In this document: positions 61,224 to 64,000 of the stretch, piece after piece
Layout: every line of letters begins with the position of its first letter
How positions within the stretch are numbered: the stretch's first letter is position 1
NCBI RefSeq assembly: GCF_041435015.1
Contig: NZ_CP107989.1
Location: forward strand, 4,774,001 to 4,838,000
Reading direction: 5' to 3'
Length of the DNA: 64,000 nucleotides
DNA from: Streptomyces canus
GTDB lineage: Bacteria; Actinomycetota; Actinomycetes; Streptomycetales; Streptomycetaceae
The notes under the pieces: model-generated
Told to the model about the DNA's origin: nothing
What the model saw: the letters and a program-made list of their open reading frames with translations, nothing else
Database searches by the model: none
Translations under genes and position numbers: made by a program

Positions 61224-61242
61224 CTGATCACCCGGTGATCAG
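61224..61242. promoter_or_regulatory. 19-bp palindrome between P450 and Uma2 genes
   Basis: CTGATCACC-C-GGTGATCAG is an exact 9-bp inverted repeat with a 1-base centre, 66 bases before the Uma2 start and 13 bases after the P450 stop. A further GTGATCAC follows at 61251-61258. It could be an operator or a terminator. Confidence 0.55.
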
Positions 61243-61254
61243 CCGATCGAGTGA

Positions 61255-62460
61255 TCACATCACCTCGACGCTCAGCCCCTCCAACCCCCGGATCACGAAG
61301 TTCGGCTTCCTCTGCGGCTCCGCCGTCAGGGTCAGCGTCGGGGCCTTCTCCAGTACGGCCGTCATGGAGGCGGCCAGTTCGATACGGGCCAGGGGTGCGC
61401 CGATGCAGTAGTGGATACCGGCGCTGAAGGAGATGTGCGGGTTGTCGGTGCGGGTGAGGTCGAGGCGCTCGGGGGTCGGAAAAGTGGCCGGGTCGTGGTT
61501 GGCGGAGCCGAAGAGCAGGGCGATCTCGGCGCCGCGCGGGATGGTGGTCCCGTCGACCTCGATCTCGTCCAGGACCCAGCGTTCGAAGAGCTGGAGCGGG
61601 GTGTCGTAGCGCATGAGCTCCTCGACGGCCCGGGGGACGAGGGAGTGGTCCGCGCGCAGTTCGGCGAGCTGGTCAGGGTTGCGGAACAGCGCCCACCAGC
61701 CGTTGACCGTGGCGTTCACGGTGGCCTCGTGGCCCGCGTTGAGGAGCAGGACGCAGGTGGAGATCATCTCCTGCTCGGTGAGCCGGTCGCCCTCGTCGTG
61801 GGCGGCGATGAGCCCCGAGATCAGGTCGTCCCCTGGCTCCTTGCGGCGCTCGGCGATCAGGTCGCGGAGGTAGTCGGAGAACTCGACCGACGCCCGTACC
61901 GCCCGCGCCGCCACATCCTCCGGCGGGTTCAGCTCGTACATTCCGCAGATGTCCGCCGACCAGGGCCGCAGCGGAGCCCGGTCCGACTCGGGGATCCCCA
62001 GCATCTCGGCGATCACGGCGACGGGCAGCGGCTCGGCGACATCGGTGAGCAGATCACCGCCGCCCTCCGCGACGAGCCGGTCCACCAGCTCACCGGCCAG
62101 CTTGGTCACATACGGCCTCAGCTGCTCGACCGTGCGCGGGGTGAACGCCTTCGACACCAGGCGCCGGATCCGGGTGTGGTCCGGCGGCTCCAGGTCGAGC
62201 ATCCCGTGGTCGTTGAGCGTGTGGAACGGCTCGTGCGCGGCGGGCGGCGCGGTTCGCCCGAAGTCCTCGTGCGTGAACCGGTGCTGATACGTCCGCCCGA
62301 GCCTGCGGTCCCTGAGCAGCGCGGAGACGTCCGCGTGGTGCGGGACGAGCCACTGGTTCGTGGGCTCGTAGTACTGCACACGGCCGTGGGCGCGGAGCTC
62401 GGCGTAGGCGGGGTAGGGGTCGGCGAGAAACGCCGGGTCCCAGGGATCGAAGGCTGCCAT
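61255..62460 (-). CDS. Cytochrome P450
   Basis: A 401-aa soluble P450. The I helix holds LLNAGHEATVNATV (a Gly-His instead of the usual A-G-x-E/D-T, with Glu-Ala-Thr following); the K helix has ELMRYDTPL; and the heme loop is FSAGIHYCIGAPLARIEL with axial Cys. The N-terminal part AAFDPWDPAFLADPYPAYAEL is as in CYP107-like enzymes. It needs ferredoxin partners not seen here. Divergent from the histidine kinase. Confidence 0.95.
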   Translation of the reverse strand: MAAFDPWDPAFLADPYPAYAELRAHGRVQYYEPTNQWLVPHHADVSALLRDRRLGRTYQHRFTHEDFGRTAPPAAHEPFHTLNDHGMLDLEPPDHTRIRRLVSKAFTPRTVEQLRPYVTKLAGELVDRLVAEGGGDLLTDVAEPLPVAVIAEMLGIPESDRAPLRPWSADICGMYELNPPEDVAARAVRASVEFSDYLRDLIAERRKEPGDDLISGLIAAHDEGDRLTEQEMISTCVLLLNAGHEATVNATVNGWWALFRNPDQLAELRADHSLVPRAVEELMRYDTPLQLFERWVLDEIEVDGTTIPRGAEIALLFGSANHDPATFPTPERLDLTRTDNPHISFSAGIHYCIGAPLARIELAASMTAVLEKAPTLTLTAEPQRKPNFVIRGLEGLSVEVM

Positions 62461-62588
62461 GCGGGGACGCTAGCCCGGGAGGCGGCCTTCTGACCAGGGG
62501 TGACGCTGTCCGCTCCGGTGGCGGGCCGACACCCTCCCGGGGACCGGCGGCGCGGGGAGCAGGGCCGGCCGCTGGGTAGGGTCCGGTT

Positions 62589-63755
62589 GTGAGTCGGGAT
62601 ACGGCGTGGCCGGGCGAGGTGTCCGAGGGCGAGACGAGGGGTGTCCCGTCGGCGCGGACGGCTCGGGCGCTCTGGGGCGGGTCGGCCGTCCTGGTACTCG
62701 GAGTGCTGGGCACGTCGCTGATCGCCGTCGGCGCCGGAACGGGCGGGCGCCTGGCCGTGGCTCTGGTTCTGGTGGTCGTGCAGGTCTGCGCCCTGCGGTG
62801 GGTGCTGCGCCACCCGGTGGCCGTGCTGGGCACGGGCGTGGTCACGGGTGTGGTGGTGTGGGCGCTGTTTCCCGCGGTGACGTTGACAGGGGCACTGCTG
62901 GCGGCGCAGGTCGCCCTGTGCGTGCTGTCGGCCGCACGGCCGAGGCGGGTGTCGGTGACGGCGCTGGCGGGGATGTGCGTTCTGGCTCCGCTCGCATTCG
63001 TCGTCGGCGGACCGGGCGTCGTGTCGGCGTTCCTGCCCGCCGTGCTCCTGGCGTGGACCGCGGGACAGTGGCGCAGGGCGCAGCGGGCCCGGGCCGCGGC
63101 GGAGACGCGGCGGGCGGTGGCGGAGGAACGCGCGCGGATCGCACGGGAGGTGCACGACGTGGTGGCCCACACGCTGTCGGTGATGGTGATTCAGGCGGGC
63201 GCCGCCGACGACGTCTTCACCGCTCGCCCCGAGCAGGCCCGTCAGTCCCTGCGGGCGATCGAGAGCGCCGGGCGGTCGGCACTGGACGAACTGCGGCTGC
63301 TGCTGCGGGCGTTCCGGCCCGAGGCCGGGGATCCGGACGCGGAGGAGCGGACCCCGCGGCCGGGTCTGGCCCGGCTGGACGAACTGGCCGAGGCCGTGCG
63401 CGCGGCGGGCGTGACGGTGTGCCTCCACCGGGAGGGCGTTCCGGACGGCCTGCCGGCGGCGGTCGACCTGGCCGCGTACCGGATCGTCCAGGAGTCCCTG
63501 ACCAACACCTTGCGGCACGCCGGCGGCGCCGACGAGGTGCGCCTGACGGTGACGGCCGACGGGGAGCGGATCCGGATCACCGTGGCCGACAACGGCCGTA
63601 TGCCGTCGGGTCGATCCGCCGGGGCGGGCGCGGGGCGCGGTCTGGTGGGCATGCGGGAACGGGTCCGGATGCTCGGCGGGAGCCTGCGCGCCGGGCCCGC
63701 GCCCGGGGGCGGGTTCGTGGTGGAGGCGGAGCTGCCGACGGAGTACGCGTCATGA
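62589..63755 (+). CDS. NarL-type membrane histidine kinase
   Basis: A 388-aa kinase. Several N-terminal TMs (LWGGSAVLVLGVLGTSLIA, RLAVALVLVVVQVCALRW, AVLGTGVVTGVVVWALF ...), then HisKA_3 with IAREVHDVVAHTLSVMVIQAG and HATPase_c with GGGFVVEAELP at the end, as in the DesK group. GTG start, with TAGGGT 6 bases before it: probably leaderless. Overlaps the regulator gene (ATGA). Upstream are a divergent P450 gene and a 128-base intergenic region. Confidence 0.94.
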   Translation: MSRDTAWPGEVSEGETRGVPSARTARALWGGSAVLVLGVLGTSLIAVGAGTGGRLAVALVLVVVQVCALRWVLRHPVAVLGTGVVTGVVVWALFPAVTLTGALLAAQVALCVLSAARPRRVSVTALAGMCVLAPLAFVVGGPGVVSAFLPAVLLAWTAGQWRRAQRARAAAETRRAVAEERARIAREVHDVVAHTLSVMVIQAGAADDVFTARPEQARQSLRAIESAGRSALDELRLLLRAFRPEAGDPDAEERTPRPGLARLDELAEAVRAAGVTVCLHREGVPDGLPAAVDLAAYRIVQESLTNTLRHAGGADEVRLTVTADGERIRITVADNGRMPSGRSAGAGAGRGLVGMRERVRMLGGSLRAGPAPGGGFVVEAELPTEYAS

Positions 63756-64000
63756 CCCTTCGCGTGGTGGTGGCCGACGACCAGGCCCTGGTGCGTACCG
63801 GCTTCCGGATGATCATCGACGCCCGGGACGACCTGGAGGTGGTCGGCGAGGCGTCCGACGGCCGGGAGGCCGTGCGGCTGACGCGGGAAGCCCGGCCGGA
63901 CGTGGTGCTGATGGACGTACGGATGCCCGTCCTGGACGGCATCGAGGCGACCCGTCGGATCGTCGCCGACGGCAGTGCGGCCCGCGTGCTCGTGCTGACC
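63752..64000 (+). CDS. NarL-type response regulator, N-terminal part
   Basis: Receiver domain only: VVVADDQALVRTGFRMII, phosphorylation Asp in DVVLMDVRMPVLDGIE, and VLVLT at the edge. It runs out of the window at 64000, so the LuxR-type output domain is expected but not seen. The start overlaps the kinase stop (ATGA). Confidence 0.93.
   Translation, partial: MTLRVVVADDQALVRTGFRMIIDARDDLEVVGEASDGREAVRLTREARPDVVLMDVRMPVLDGIEATRRIVADGSAARVLVLT

Noticed and set aside
1..64000. tRNA genes, rRNA genes or a CRISPR array
   Set aside because: No T-loop GGTTCGAATCC-like sequence with matching acceptor stems, no rRNA signature and no regularly spaced direct repeats were seen on reading; a covariance search would be needed to exclude a missed tRNA.

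Overview
The window looks like a chromosomal segment of a Streptomyces. The base composition is very GC-rich with strong GC at third codon positions. GTG and TTG starts and 4-bp ATGA/GTGA overlaps are frequent. It carries Streptomyces-type families: an SsgA-like protein, two DUF5994 proteins, an SCO4225-like membrane protein, an MmyB-type regulator and ECF sigma factors. The lysC-asd, recR-ybaB and purA genes suggest the conserved core or its border rather than a chromosome arm. I found no rRNA, tRNA or CRISPR array.

Layout. 1-7.3 kb: the edge of a small biosynthetic cluster, with an ABM-domain monooxygenase, FAD monooxygenase, carboxymuconolactone-decarboxylase-like protein, aldo/keto reductase and a KASIII-like enzyme whose catalytic Asn is replaced by His. 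It is followed, across a strong terminator, by an MmyB-type regulator and a DHA2-type MFS exporter on the other strand. 7.3-10.4 kb: an island of small uncharacterised proteins framed by two DUF5994 paralogues. 10.4-12.9 kb: an overlapping WXG100-like / polymorphic toxin / immunity-like cassette. 12.9-16.2 kb: an ArsR regulator coupled to an MgtA-like P-type ATPase. 16.6-20.7 kb: a 1329-aa HTH-STAND NTPase-WD40 protein, followed by a CRP-like site and a 6C-like small RNA. 20.8-24.0 kb: an amidohydrolase with a large operator-like palindrome and a truncated TetR gene, then a two-subunit permease (YcgR/YcgQ-like). 24.2-30.3 kb: a CASTOR-like double-RCK protein, an S9 peptidase, a SnoaL-like protein, a TnpB-family transposase remnant and SURF1.

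30.3-34.8 kb: an ECF sigma factor with a membrane partner, then the aspartate-pathway operon lysC-asd with a probable internal lysC-beta start. 35.0-39.1 kb: an OmpR-type two-component system, an NTF2-like secreted protein, a TSUP exporter and an SsgA-like protein. 39.2-41.9 kb: DUF5063, recR, ybaB and a SLATT-domain protein. 42.2-48.1 kb: a MarR/DJ-1 pair, a class III aminotransferase with a GntR regulator under a 32-bp palindrome, and small proteins. 48.1-53.4 kb: a SigJ-like sigma factor, a Tat-exported 5'-nucleotidase, purA and a degenerate lipid-kinase-like protein. 53.5-57.7 kb: ethanolamine ammonia-lyase (eutB, eutC) with an APC permease and a GbsR-like regulator. 57.8-64 kb: an ABC exporter, an Uma2 protein, a cytochrome P450 and the start of a NarL-type two-component system cut by the window end.

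Many genes are paired with an inverted repeat that could be their operator, and several genes have a -10-like hexamer placed so that transcription would start at the start codon (leaderless). Functions are read from sequence patterns by eye; no search was run. Sites are predictions.
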